The notes beneath the pieces are model-generated. The model saw only the letters and a list, made by a program, of their open reading frames with translations, had not been told where the DNA came from and searched no databases. The position numbers were made by a program, and so were the translations under genes. Below, piece by piece: positions 15,085-24,130 of a stretch of 64,000 bases of DNA (positions are counted from its first letter, which is position 1; every line of letters starts with the position of its first letter). Source of the stretch: Gammaproteobacteria bacterium (GTDB taxonomy: Bacteria > Pseudomonadota > Gammaproteobacteria > Pseudomonadales > UBA5518); assembly GCA_016718385.1 (NCBI GenBank), contig JADKDK010000001.1, forward strand, positions 744,001 through 808,000, in the 5' to 3' direction.

Positions 15085-16422
15085 ATGAGCATTCACCAGA
15101 AATCCTCCGTGCAGACGCAGGAGGCCGTGATCTTCTTCGCCGACGGGCAAATCCGCCGCGAGATGCTGTACCCGGAATTCGAGGCATTGCTCGACTGCGT
15201 GGTGCCGATCCGCGATTTCGCCGGCAAGACCCTGGAAGCGGCCTACGTGCGCCTCGATGCGCGCCTCGCCCCGGTCACGGTGGTGCTGTTCCTGATTCCC
15301 TTCGACAGCGACGGCTTCCCGGAGCAGTACTGGGACGTGCCGCTGCGCATGCTGGCCGAGCGCGGCGTGCGCGGGCCCGATCTCGGGGGTGGCCCGGTGC
15401 GGCTGGCGACGCGCGGCCAGTGCCCGCTTCCCCAGTACGAGGATCAGCTCTGGGACATCCGCTTCGGCGCGGGTGGCAACACCCTGGCGCAGCTGCAGGA
15501 ACGGGTGCTGATGAACCGTCTCGGGCTCGACGTGGCGGATCAGGACGTGTCCCAGCCCCCGCCCGCGGCCTGGCCCGGCCCCGCGGCGCCGGCGGCTCCC
15601 GCGCTGGCGCCAGCGGCGGCGCCCGCCGCCCATGGCAGCGAGGCCCCCGACACGCTGCTGACCCTGATGCAGCAGAGCAGCCAGCAGATGGCGCTGGCGC
15701 GCGAGCAGCACCAGCGCGAGAGCATGGCGTTGCAGCAGCAGCTGGCCGTGCTGCAGCAGCATGCGCGGGCGCTCGAGGACGAAAAGCTGGCGCTGCTGGC
15801 GCGCGCGGAACAGCAGGCACGCTCGCTGGAGGAGCAGCGCAGCGCTGCCGACAGCAGGACCCGCCAGCTGGCCGAGCAGGCGCGCCGCGAGATCGAGGCC
15901 GCGCGCCAGACGCTCGAGGGCGAGCGCGATGCCGCGCTGGCCGAGCGCGACGCGCGCATGCGCGAGGCGCTGGCGCGCCTGGAGCGCGAGCGCGAGACCC
16001 AGGAGGACCAGCTGCACAGTCTGCGCAGCGAGCTCACGGAGCTGCGCCGCGACAAGCTGCGGCTGATGGGCGAGGGCGCGGACAAGTTCTTCGCCCAGCT
16101 CAAGGAGAAGGGCGTCAAGCTGGTGGCCTTCCAGCCCGGCGCCGGGCACCTGACGATCCCGATGGAAGACCTCAACCGCTACCTCGAGGAAACCGAAGCC
16201 TTCGTGGCCGAGAAGTGCGGCGTGAGCCCCGAGCACTACCGGCGCTGGCTGGCGCACTACAACAGCCCGCTCTGCCAGGGCACCGCGGGCAGCGGCGCTC
16301 CCTGCGCCAAGCCGCTGACCAAGCTGCTCAAGCCCGCGGAGTTTGTCGTCGGCATGCATGACCGCTGCGAGATCCACAAGCAGTTCCCGCGCACGCAGGC
16401 CGCAACGGAAATGCCCGGTTGA
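15085..16422 (+). CDS. Coiled-coil protein of unknown function
   Basis: A 445-residue protein in three parts. Residues 1-155 form a compact domain (AVIFFADGQIRREMLYPEFEALLD; QLWDIRFG...LNRLGLD). A Pro/Ala linker follows. Residues about 190-335 are a Gln/Glu/Arg-rich heptad coiled coil (QQQLAVLQQHARALEDEKLALLARAEQ and onward). The C-terminal about 100 residues hold four cysteines or histidines (CGVSPEHYRRWLAHY, LCQGTAGSGAPC, HDRCEIHK) that could bind a metal. The start was chosen at ATG 15085 for the GGGAG six bases upstream. The next gene overlaps its stop (TTGA), so they are co-expressed. Similar proteins are annotated as chromosome-segregation ATPase-like, but no nucleotide-binding motif is visible here. 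Confidence 0.6.
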   Translation: MSIHQKSSVQTQEAVIFFADGQIRREMLYPEFEALLDCVVPIRDFAGKTLEAAYVRLDARLAPVTVVLFLIPFDSDGFPEQYWDVPLRMLAERGVRGPDLGGGPVRLATRGQCPLPQYEDQLWDIRFGAGGNTLAQLQERVLMNRLGLDVADQDVSQPPPAAWPGPAAPAAPALAPAAAPAAHGSEAPDTLLTLMQQSSQQMALAREQHQRESMALQQQLAVLQQHARALEDEKLALLARAEQQARSLEEQRSAADSRTRQLAEQARREIEAARQTLEGERDAALAERDARMREALARLERERETQEDQLHSLRSELTELRRDKLRLMGEGADKFFAQLKEKGVKLVAFQPGAGHLTIPMEDLNRYLEETEAFVAEKCGVSPEHYRRWLAHYNSPLCQGTAGSGAPCAKPLTKLLKPAEFVVGMHDRCEIHKQFPRTQAATEMPG

Positions 16423-17357
16423 GCCGGGACCGGCGCCACGACTTTCCCGAGCTGCCCGCCGTCGAGACGCTGCGTGACGCGCCGTATGACGCGCGCGGCG
16501 TGACGCTCGACGTGCTGCGCCTCGACCGGCTGCACCCGCTGTGGGGCGGCAACAAGGTGTTCAAGCTGCTGCCGAACCTGCATCGGGCCGAGGCGCTGGG
16601 ACTGCGGCGCGTGATCAGCTTCGGCGGCGCGTATTCGAACCACCTGCACGCGCTGGCGGCCTGGGGTGCCGAGCACGGGGTGCAGACCGTGGGCATCGTG
16701 CGCGGCGAGGCGCCAGCGCGGCCCGGTCCCACGCTGCGCGAACTGCACGAGCGGGGCATGCACATCCGCCACGTCTCGCGCGCCGAATACCGGCGCCGCC
16801 ACGACCCTGCGTGGGTCGGGGAGGTGACGCGCGAGCTGATGCCGGCGCTGGTGATCCCCGAGGGTGGCGACAACGCCGAGGGCTTCGCGGGCTGCCGCGA
16901 GCTGGGGCACTCGATTGCCGCGCTGGCGGGCGGCTGGGACGTGATCGCGCTGGCCTGCGGTACCGGCACCACGCTGGCGGGCGTCGTGGCCGGCAGCGGG
17001 GCCTACGTGCTCGGCGTCGCCGCGCTGCGCGATGCCGCCGGCATCACGGCGTGCGCCGCGGCCCACCTGGCCCCCACGGTCCGCCGCTTTCGCGTCCTCG
17101 AGCGCTTCGCCGGCCGCGGTTTCGCGCGCATCGACGCGGAGCTGGCCGCATTCATGGCGCAGTTCACGCAGCGCAACGGCGTGCCGCTCGATCCGGTCTA
17201 CACGGGCAAGCTGTTCCTCGGCCTGCACACCCTGGTCGGCGAAGGCCGTTTCCCGCCCGGCACTCGGGTGCTGGCGCTGCACACCGGCGGGCTGCAGGGC
17301 GCGCGCGGCGCATCATGCGGGCGCATCCTGCCTGCGGCGCACGCCGTGCCGCTATAA
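16419..17357 (+). CDS. PLP-dependent ACC deaminase / D-cysteine desulfhydrase family enzyme
   Basis: A 312-residue fold-type II PLP enzyme. Seen: LHPLWGGNKVFKLLPNL, with the Schiff-base lysine in GGNK (about residue 45), the SFGGAYSNHLHALAAWGAEHG substrate and phosphate loop, the glycine-rich ALACGTGTTLAG (PLP phosphate) and LHTGGLQG near the end. The family includes ACC deaminase and D-cysteine desulfhydrase, which split small D-amino acids to ammonia and a keto acid; which one applies cannot be decided from these motifs. It starts at TTG 16419, overlapping the previous stop (TTGA), consistent with translational coupling. A -10-like TATAAT for the NAD kinase gene lies across its stop codon. 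Confidence 0.85.
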   Translation: MSRDRRHDFPELPAVETLRDAPYDARGVTLDVLRLDRLHPLWGGNKVFKLLPNLHRAEALGLRRVISFGGAYSNHLHALAAWGAEHGVQTVGIVRGEAPARPGPTLRELHERGMHIRHVSRAEYRRRHDPAWVGEVTRELMPALVIPEGGDNAEGFAGCRELGHSIAALAGGWDVIALACGTGTTLAGVVAGSGAYVLGVAALRDAAGITACAAAHLAPTVRRFRVLERFAGRGFARIDAELAAFMAQFTQRNGVPLDPVYTGKLFLGLHTLVGEGRFPPGTRVLALHTGGLQGARGASCGRILPAAHAVPL

Positions 17358-17358
17358 T
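17353..17358 (+). promoter_or_regulatory. Consensus -10 box (TATAAT) before nadK
   Basis: A perfect TATAAT at 17353-17358 in otherwise GC-rich sequence, overlapping the end of the PLP-enzyme gene and 29 bases before the nadK ATG. No good -35 is visible 16-18 bases upstream. Confidence 0.55.
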
Positions 17359-17386
17359 CCGCGCGCTTTCAATGGAGCCAGCGAGC

Positions 17387-18274
17387 ATGAGCCAATTCCG
17401 CAGCGTCGGACTCATGGGCCGGGTGGGCAGCGCCGCGGTGCTGGAGACCCTGCTGCACCTGCGCGACCTGCTGCGCGCGCGCGGCCTGCGCGTGGTGGTG
17501 GAGCGCGAGGTGGCCGAGCACCTGGACCCGGCGCCCGGCGAGGTGCGCGGGCGCGAGGACATCGGGCGCGACACCGATCTGGTGATCGTGGTCGGCGGCG
17601 ACGGCAGCCTGCTCGGCGCGGCGCGCTCGCTGGCGCCGCAGAACGCGCCGGTGCTCGGCGTCAACCGTGGCCGGCTCGGCTTCCTCACCGATATCTCGCC
17701 CCAGCAGCTCGAGGCGCAGCTCGACGAGGTCCTCGCCGGGCGCTACCTGATCGAATCGCGCTTCCTGCTCGACGTGGCGGTGACGCGCGGCGACGAGGTG
17801 CTGGCGCGCGGCGACGCGCTGAACGACGTGGTGCTGAACTCCGGCATCTCGGCGCGCATGATCGAGTTCGAGCTCTACATCGAGGAGCAGTTCGTCTACA
17901 CGCAGCGCTCCGACGGGCTGATCATCTCGACGCCCACGGGCAGCACGGCCTATTCGCTCTCGGGCGGCGGGCCGATCATGCACCCCGGACTCGACGCCCT
18001 CGTGCTGGTGCCGATGTTCCCGCACACGCTGGGCAGCCGCCCGCTGGTGATCCACGGCAGCAGCAGCATCCGCATCGTGATCAACGAGTACAACGAACTG
18101 CATCCGACCATCAGCTGTGACGGCCAGCTGAACATCACGGCCAGCCCCGGCGACATGATCCACGTGCACAAGAAGCCCGAGCACCTCAGGCTGCTGCACC
18201 CGCTGGACCACAACTTCTACGACATCTGCCGCGCCAAGCTCGGCTGGGGCAGCCGTCCCGATGGTGACGAATGA
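17387..18274 (+). CDS. nadK: NAD kinase
   Basis: A 295-residue ATP-dependent NAD kinase that makes NADP in the cytoplasm. The family signatures are complete: VIVVGGDGSLLGAARS (GGDG, about 65-80), VLGVNRGRLGFLTDI, LNDVVLN (about 145), SDGLIISTPTGSTAYSLSGGGPIMHP and the late ISCDGQ motif. Length is usual (about 290-295). ATG 17387 has GGAG nine bases upstream. It opens a rightward run nadK - rhomboid - DUF1315 - DUF2797 - pepN, an order that I recall from Pseudomonas. Confidence 0.97.
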   Translation: MSQFRSVGLMGRVGSAAVLETLLHLRDLLRARGLRVVVEREVAEHLDPAPGEVRGREDIGRDTDLVIVVGGDGSLLGAARSLAPQNAPVLGVNRGRLGFLTDISPQQLEAQLDEVLAGRYLIESRFLLDVAVTRGDEVLARGDALNDVVLNSGISARMIEFELYIEEQFVYTQRSDGLIISTPTGSTAYSLSGGGPIMHPGLDALVLVPMFPHTLGSRPLVIHGSSSIRIVINEYNELHPTISCDGQLNITASPGDMIHVHKKPEHLRLLHPLDHNFYDICRAKLGWGSRPDGDE

Positions 18275-18308
18275 GGCCGGCATGACGAGCGCGGCAGGCT
18301 GAATCGCG

Positions 18309-19190
18309 ATGCCGGCATTCAGGGCCATCGAGACGCGCATCGGCACCGAGCTGGCGCAGTTCAGCCGCTACCTGTGGGCGCAGCGCGTGGCCCACCGCAT
18401 CTTCGACGCCCCCGACGGCACCCAGGTGCTGGTGGTGGCGCGCGAGCAGGATGTCGCGCCGGTGCGCGAGTCCTTCGCGCGCTGGCGCGCCGGCGAGCTC
18501 AGCCTGGAGGACGCCGCGCCGGCCCCGCGGCCCGCGCCGGGCCGGATCGCGCGCGCCTGGCGCGCGCAGCCGGTCACGCTCGCCGGCATCCTGCTCAGCG
18601 TGCTGGGTGCGGCGATCGTGATGTTCGACACCCGGCTCGAGTGGTTGCGCTGGCTCGCGTTCACGGATTTCCGGCCGCTGCCCGGCGGGCGGCTCGACTT
18701 CGAGAGCGTGGCCGCGACCTACGCGCGCGGCGAGTACTGGCGCCTGCTGACGCCGGTGTTCCTGCACTTCGGCGTGCTGCACCTGGCGTTCAACTCGCTG
18801 TGGCTGTGGGAACTGGGCCGGCGCATCGAGCGCGCGCGCGGACACCTCACGCTGCTCGCGCTGCTGGTGCTCACCGGGGCCGGCGGCAACATCGCGCAGT
18901 ACCTCTTCGACGGCGGCGTGATGTTCGGCGGCATGTCGGGCGTGATCTACGGGCTGCTCGGCTACGCCTGGGTGTGGAACCGCGTCTCGGGCGCGCCCGG
19001 ACTGGTGCTGCCGCCGGGGCTCATGGCCGTGATGCTGGGCTGGCTGCTGCTGTGCATGAGCGGCCTGGTCGAGGCCATCGGCTTCGGCGCGATCGCCAAC
19101 GCCGCGCACGGCGCGGGGCTCGCGCTGGGCGCGCTGCTCGGGCTGGGGGCGGCTTTGTTATACTCGCGCCCCCCCGATCCGCAGCCCTGA
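18309..19190 (+). CDS. Rhomboid-family intramembrane serine protease
   Basis: A 293-residue membrane protease. A soluble N-terminal about 90 residues (RIFDAPDGTQVLVVAREQD, a rhomboid-N type domain) precedes the membrane core. The core has the Arg/Trp loop YARGEYWRLLTPVFLHFGVLHLAFN with its H-x2-x3-N pattern, then GGMSGVIYGLLGYAW with the catalytic Ser in GMSGV (about 213), and NAAHGAGLALGALLG with the catalytic His (about 269). All catalytic elements are present. Substrates are unknown. The start lies 34 bases after nadK. The end of the gene contains the extended -10 promoter of the following gene. Confidence 0.92.
   Translation: MPAFRAIETRIGTELAQFSRYLWAQRVAHRIFDAPDGTQVLVVAREQDVAPVRESFARWRAGELSLEDAAPAPRPAPGRIARAWRAQPVTLAGILLSVLGAAIVMFDTRLEWLRWLAFTDFRPLPGGRLDFESVAATYARGEYWRLLTPVFLHFGVLHLAFNSLWLWELGRRIERARGHLTLLALLVLTGAGGNIAQYLFDGGVMFGGMSGVIYGLLGYAWVWNRVSGAPGLVLPPGLMAVMLGWLLLCMSGLVEAIGFGAIANAAHGAGLALGALLGLGAALLYSRPPDPQP
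19156..19164 (+). promoter_or_regulatory. Extended -10 promoter element (TGTTATACT)
   Basis: TG-N-TATACT, an extended -10 motif, lies inside the end of the rhomboid gene and 41 bases before the DUF1315 ATG. Extended -10 promoters need little or no -35, and none is seen. Confidence 0.5.
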
Positions 19191-19204
19191 GCAGCCACTT
19201 CATC

Positions 19205-19486
19205 ATGGATTTCAACACCATCGTGGAAATGATCACCCCCGAGGTGCACGCGAGCCTGCGCCGCGCCGTCGAGATCGGCAAATGGGCCGACGGTGTCGCG
19301 CTCACGCGCGAGCAGCGCGAGCAGTGCCTGCAGGCCGTCATCGCCTGGGAGGCGCGCCACCTCGCGAGCGAGGCGCGCACCGGCTACATCGACCGCGGCG
19401 CCAAGGCCGAGGGCGAGCTCTGCGCCACGCATGACGAGGAGCCCGCGGTGATCCGCATCGTGCGCGACAGCACGGGGCTCGGCTGA
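19205..19486 (+). CDS. DUF1315 (YeaC-type) protein
   Basis: A 93-residue cytoplasmic protein with the recognisable YeaC/DUF1315 pattern: ITPEVHASLRRAVEIGKWADGVALTREQRE, then CLQAVIAWEARHL, an acidic/Lys linker and a terminal VIRIV segment. Function unknown in the family. ATG 19205 is followed at the other end by a TGATG junction with the DUF2797 gene, so the two are translationally coupled. Conserved neighbour of pepN in gammaproteobacteria as far as I recall. Confidence 0.85.
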   Translation: MDFNTIVEMITPEVHASLRRAVEIGKWADGVALTREQREQCLQAVIAWEARHLASEARTGYIDRGAKAEGELCATHDEEPAVIRIVRDSTGLG

Positions 19487-20313
19487 TGCAGGAGCTCGGC
19501 AGCGGCGCGCTCGACAAGCTGCGCGCCGCGCTCACGGCGCCGGTCACCTACGCCATGCCGGTGGGCGAGAGCGAGGTGCCGCTGAACGAACACCTCGGGC
19601 GGCGCCTGCGCATCGAGTTCCTCGGCCTGATCAGCTGCACGCACTGCGGCCGGCGCAGCAAGAAGAGCTTCGGCCAGGGCTACTGCTACCCGTGCTTCCA
19701 GAAGCTCGCGCGCTGCGACTCGTGCATCGTGAAGCCCGAGAACTGCCACTTCGCGCAGGGCACCTGCCGCGAGCCCGAGTGGGGCCAGCAGTTCTGCATG
19801 ACCGAGCACATCGTCTACCTGGCGAATTCCTCCGGGCTCAAGGTCGGCATCACGCGCGCCTCGCAGGTGCCCACGCGCTGGATCGACCAGGGCGCGGTGC
19901 AGGCATTGCCGCTGCTGCGCGTGGCGACGCGACACCAGTCGGGGCTGGCCGAGATCCTGTTCGGCGCCTCGGTGGCGGACAAGACCAACTGGCGCGCGAT
20001 GCTGAAGGGACCGGCCGAGCCGCTCGACCTCGCCACCGAGGCCGCGGCGCTGCTCGCGCGTCACCGCAACGGGCTCGAGGAGCTGCAGATCCGCTTCGGC
20101 CCCGACGCGATCCGCACCCTGGACGCCGCGACCGTGCCCATCGACTACCCCGTGCTCGAATACCCGCAGAAGCCGCAGTCGCTGAACCTCGACAAGACGC
20201 CGCTGATCGAGGGCGTGCTGCTCGGCATCAAGGGCCAGTACCTGATCCTCGATTGCGGCGTGCTGAACGTGCGCAATTTCACCGCCTACCACGTGCGCCT
20301 CGCCGCGGCCTGA
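19486..20313 (+). CDS. DUF2797 protein (zinc-ribbon plus nuclease-like core)
   Basis: A 275-residue protein of the DUF2797 family. It shows Cys-rich zinc-binding clusters (SCTHCGRRSKKSFGQGYCYPCF; CDSCIVKPENCHF; a further Cys in AQGTCREPEWG). These are followed by EHIVYLANSSGLKVGITR, which resembles a GIY-YIG-like segment (YLA...KVGITR). A C-terminal domain then ends in ILDCGVLNVRNFTAYHVRL. The activity is not established. The start codon overlaps the DUF1315 stop (TGATG). The 28-base gap to pepN makes a three-gene operon plausible. Confidence 0.85.
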   Translation: MQELGSGALDKLRAALTAPVTYAMPVGESEVPLNEHLGRRLRIEFLGLISCTHCGRRSKKSFGQGYCYPCFQKLARCDSCIVKPENCHFAQGTCREPEWGQQFCMTEHIVYLANSSGLKVGITRASQVPTRWIDQGAVQALPLLRVATRHQSGLAEILFGASVADKTNWRAMLKGPAEPLDLATEAAALLARHRNGLEELQIRFGPDAIRTLDAATVPIDYPVLEYPQKPQSLNLDKTPLIEGVLLGIKGQYLILDCGVLNVRNFTAYHVRLAAA

Positions 20314-20341
20314 GGCCGCGACCAACCCGGAGTCACCCGCC

Positions 20342-23003
20342 ATGTCCGCCATGAAAGACGCGCAGCCCCGCGCCATCCTGCTCAGCGAATACCGCGTGCC
20401 CGCCTTCCTCGTGAGCCACATCGAGCTGCACGTGACGCTCGGCGAGGAGACCACGCGCATCCGGAGCCGGCTCACGATCGCGCGCAACCCGGGCTGCACG
20501 GAGCCGGGTACCGCGCTGCGGCTGAACGGCCAGGCGCTCGCGCTGGTGTCGCTCGCGCTAAACGGCGCGCCGCTCGCCGCCGGGGACTACAGCTACGACG
20601 GCGAGGAGCTGTGCATCGCCAGCGTGCCCGATCGCTTCGTGCTGGAGAGCGAGGTCGATCTGCGCCCGCAGGACAACACCGCGCTCGAGGGCCTGTACCG
20701 CTCGCGCAGCATGTTCTGCACGCAGTGCGAGCCGGAGGGTTTCCGCCGCATCACGTTCTTTCCCGACCGCCCCGACGTGCTCTCGCTCTACAGCACCACG
20801 ATCGTCGCCGAGCGCGCGCGCTTCCCGGTGCTGTTGAGCAACGGCAACCGCGTCGATGGCGGCGAGTTGGAGGACGGGCGCCACTGGGTGCGCTGGGAAG
20901 ACCCGTTCCCCAAGCCCTGCTACCTGTTCGCGCTGGTCGCGGGCGATCTCGCCTGCGTCGAGGACAGCTTCGTGACGCAGTCCGGACGCCGGGTGGCGCT
21001 GCGCATCTTCGTCGAGGCCAAGGACCTCGACAAATGCGATTTCGCGATGCGCTCGCTGCAGCAGGCGATGCGCTGGGACGAGGAGGTCTACGGGCGCGAG
21101 TACGATCTCGATGTCTTCATGATCGTGGCGGTCGATGACTTCAACATGGGCGCGATGGAGAACAAGGGGCTCAACATCTTCAACACCTCGGCGGTGCTGG
21201 CGAACCCGGCGATCACCACCGACGCCTCGTTCCTGCGCATCGCCGCGATCGTCGCGCACGAGTACTTCCACAACTGGTCGGGCAACCGCGTGACCTGCCG
21301 CGACTGGTTCCAGCTGAGCCTGAAGGAAGGCTTCACGGTGTTCCGCGACGCGGAGTTCTCCGCCGACACCGGCTCGCGCGCGGTGCGGCGCATCGAGAAC
21401 GTGAACCTGCTGCGCACCAGCCAGTTCGCCGAGGACGCCGGCCCCGATGGCGCACCCGGTGCGCCCGGACTCCTACATCGAGATCAACAACTTCTACACG
21501 CTGACGGTCTACGAGAAGGGCGCCGAGGTGGTGCGCATGATCCGCGAGCTGATCGGCAGCGAGGCCTTTCGCCGCGGCTCGGATCTGTACTTCGCGCGCC
21601 ACGACGGCCAGGCCGTGACCACGGAGGATTTCGTGCGCGCGATGGAGGAGGCGAGCGGTCGCGATCTCGCGCAGTTCCGCCGCTGGTACACGCAGGCCGG
21701 CACGCCGATGCTGGCGGTGCGCGGCGAATACGACGCAGCGCGCCGCGTCTATCGCCTCACGGTGGCGCAGAGCTGCCCGGCCACGCCGGGCCAGCCGCGC
21801 AAGGAACCGTTCCACGTCCCGCTGCGCATGGGACTGGTGGGTGCTGCCGGCGACCTGCCGCTGCGCCTGGCGGGCGATGACAGCGCGCCCACCGAGCGCG
21901 TGCTGGAGCTGACGCAGTCCGAGCACAGCTTCGAGTTCCTCGACGTCGCCGAGGCTCCGATTCCCAGCCTGCTGCGCCAGTTCTCGGCGCCGGTGAAGCT
22001 GCGCTTCGACTATTCGCGCGACGAGCTCGCGGCGCTGATGCAGCGCGACAGCGACGGCGTGGCGCGCTGGGACGCGGGACAGGGCCTCGCGGTGCAGGTG
22101 CTGGAGGAGCAGATCGCGGCGCGGCGCGCCGGTGCAACGAAGCCGCTGGATCCGCGCCTCGCCGCGGCGATGCGCGTGCTGCTCGCCGACACCGGCTCGG
22201 ATGCCGCGATGATCGCGCAGATGATGGCGCTGCCCGGCGAGGCCTACCTCGCCGAGCTCGCCGAGACCGTCGAGCCGCTGGCGATCCACCACGCGCGCAT
22301 GGACGCGCGCCGCGCGCTGGCCGCCGAGCTGCGCCACGAGCTGCTGGCCTGCTACGAGCGCAACCTGCACGACTCGCCCTACCGTGTCGAGGCCGAAGAC
22401 GTCGCGCGGCGCAGCCTGAAGAACGCCTGCCTCGCCTACCTGCTGCTGCTCGACGACGCGCAGTGCCGCGAGCTCGCCCGCAGCCAGTATTACGCGCAGG
22501 ACAACATGACCGACGTGCTGGCCGCGCTGACGGCCATCGTCAACAGCGACAGCGCCGCCGGGCGCGAGGCGGCGCGCGAGCTGCTCGCCGATTTCCATAC
22601 GCGCTGGCGCGACGAGGCGCTGGCCATGAACCTGTGGTTCCAGGTGCAGGCGCTGCGCCCCGGCGCCGGCACGCTGGCCGACGTGAAGCGCCTGCGCGAG
22701 CACGCGGACTTCGACGTGCGCAATCCGAACAAGGTGCGCGCGCTGCTCGGGGCCTTCGTGCATTCGAACCCCGGCGCCTTCCACCGCGCCGATCACGCGG
22801 CTTACCGCTTCCTCGGCGAGCAGGTCGCTGCGATCGATGCGATGAATCCGCAGGTCGCCTCGCGCCTGCTCACGCCGCTGACGCGCTGGCGCCGCTATGA
22901 GCCCGTCTACGCCGAGGGCATGCGCGCCGCGCTGAAGCAGCTGCTCGACCGGCCCGGCCTCTCGCGCGACAGCTTCGAGGTGGTGTCGAAGAGCCTGGCG
23001 TGA
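20342..23003 (+). CDS. pepN: Aminopeptidase N, with one frameshift
   Basis: An M1-family zinc aminopeptidase that trims N-terminal residues from peptides in the cytoplasm. Joined length is about 887 residues, close to other PepN proteins. Seen: GAMENKGLNIFN (exopeptidase GAMEN, about 265), VAHEYFHNWSGNRVTCRDWFQLSLKEG (HExxH plus the downstream Glu, about 300-327), then INNFYTLTVYEKGAEVVRMI and the DUF3458 C-terminal helical domains. The frame breaks in the C4 tract 21442-21445: removing one C turns EDAGPDG into the family sequence EDAGPMAHPVRPDSY. Everything else on both sides is intact, so a sequence error is more likely than a dead gene. Confidence 0.95.
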
Positions 23004-23194
23004 TGCGTTGTCCGGTGTCGGAATTTTTTACAGGTCGTGATCGGTGTCCCACCGCATCCATGCCAACCGATTGAATGTGAATGAGTAGTCGATTTTGGTG
23101 CAGCGCTTGCATTCGATCCGCAGTTTGCAGTCGCGGTCTCTGATAACCCTCTCAATAACAAGGAGATTCTCGCGGCGCGGCTGGTGGGATCGGT

Positions 23195-23531
23195 GCAGGC
23201 CGGTGCCAGGCGCGACGGCCCCAGGGTCTCAGGGCGGGGCGATGCCACGCGCGGCTTCAGCACGAAGCTCGACCTCGAAAGAGAAACCGCGCTGCGTGGA
23301 GGTCGAGGAAGTATCCCCGATTACGAACCGGGGCGTGACCGGGCTCGCGCCCAATCAAACCTACTAGGGGGAAGCATCGGGGCGGGACTCCGTTCGTACG
23401 CACCCAATTGGGGGGGGCTGTGTTCTGCTCGGCGACAATGCGTACGCCACGGGGACCGACCAACATTGGCAAGGTGCTTTCTTCGACATCTACACCAGCC
23501 TTCTGAAACGCACCCCCGCCTTGCCAAGCAA
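23195..23531 (+). pseudogene. Fragment of a purple-acid-phosphatase-like metallophosphoesterase
   Basis: Pieces in changing frames line up with this family. VTGLAPNQTY (about 23335-23366) is the end of a fibronectin-like N-terminal domain. GEASGRDSVRTHPI (about 23370-23411) follows in another frame. Then VLLGDNAYATGTDQHWQGAF and FDIYTSLLKRTPALPSKG (23420-23535) contain the GDN metal-binding motif and the usual approach to the G-N-H-D/E motif. The reading stops exactly where GNH would follow, at the start of the G tract. At least two frameshifts and a stop codon lie inside. A broken gene, or a misassembled one. Confidence 0.6.
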
Positions 23532-23563
23532 GGGGGGGGGGGGGGGGCGGGGGGGGGGGGGGG
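23532..23563. repeat. Twin poly-G tract (G16-C-G15)
   Basis: Sixteen G residues (23532-23547), one C (23548) and fifteen more G residues (23549-23563). Nothing like it occurs elsewhere in the window. It sits where the metallophosphatase reading is lost. Possible explanations are an assembly or polymerase artefact (poly-G is a known no-signal call of two-colour chemistry) or a true slippery, quadruplex-forming tract. Confidence 0.9.
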
Positions 23564-23819
23564 TTCTGTCGTACGTGACTTGGCGGCGCTCGGGCCGCGC
23601 GGCTGGGGCGGTGGCGCGCGCCGGCGCTCGGGGAGCTCGGGCCGACGCCGGTGCTCGCGCTGGCGCCGCGGCTGCGCTGCGGGCGCCGCCTTCCCTGCGG
23701 TGCTTCTGCGGCGGGCGTGCCTCGCCGAGGCCGGCGCGGTCATCGACCATTTGGGCCGCATGGACGGGCGCGCGCCCCGGAGGCGCTGGGTCCAGGGCCA
23801 GAACTGGGTACGTGCCGTG

Positions 23820-24090
23820 CGGTCCTGCATTACGTGGCGCGCGACAGGGCGGACACCGCGCGGGGGGCGCGGGTTGACCGCAACTTCAACACGTGGTTGC
23901 GTCGCGGTCGCACGGATCGCGCGCTCGCGAGGCAGCGCGCGCTGGAGCCGGTCCTCGGTGACTCGCCGGACTGGAAAGTCGAGATGGGCGAATTGCTGTT
24001 GCAGTCCGGAAACAAGGCCGACGCCGAGCGACAGTTCCGCCTCGCGGTCGAGCAACTGGAGACGCTGCGACCCACGCCGGCGCGGCGGCC
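23820..24090 (+). pseudogene. Fragment resembling the C-terminal TPR part of a larger protein
   Basis: One frame reads AVLHYVARDRADTARGARV, then ALARQRALEPVLGDSPDWKVE and MGELLLQSGNKADAERQFRLAVEQLETLRPT. The last about 35 residues have the helix-turn-helix spacing of a tetratricopeptide repeat (G-x-A-x2-A-E-x-Q-F-x3-V). No start codon or intact N-terminal domain exists upstream, and the region before it switches frames. It may derive from the same broken gene as the metallophosphatase piece or from an unrelated one. Confidence 0.4.
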
Positions 24091-24130
24091 GGCGGGGGCA
24101 ACGCACGGCCGAAGTCCACGGCAGCTGAGC

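Larger units (their letters stand above)
23004..24130. other. 1.1 kb stretch without an intact gene
   Basis: Between pepN and the acyltransferase gene no intact reading frame is credible. It holds a short AT-richer spacer after pepN (23004-23165, with a T6 run near 23029), scattered frameshifted pieces of a metallophosphatase (about 23195-23531), two G tracts split by one C (23532-23563), and pieces resembling a TPR protein (about 23820-24090). Base composition and codon pattern after the G tracts are irregular. This reads as decay, or as a poorly assembled join. Confidence 0.6.
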
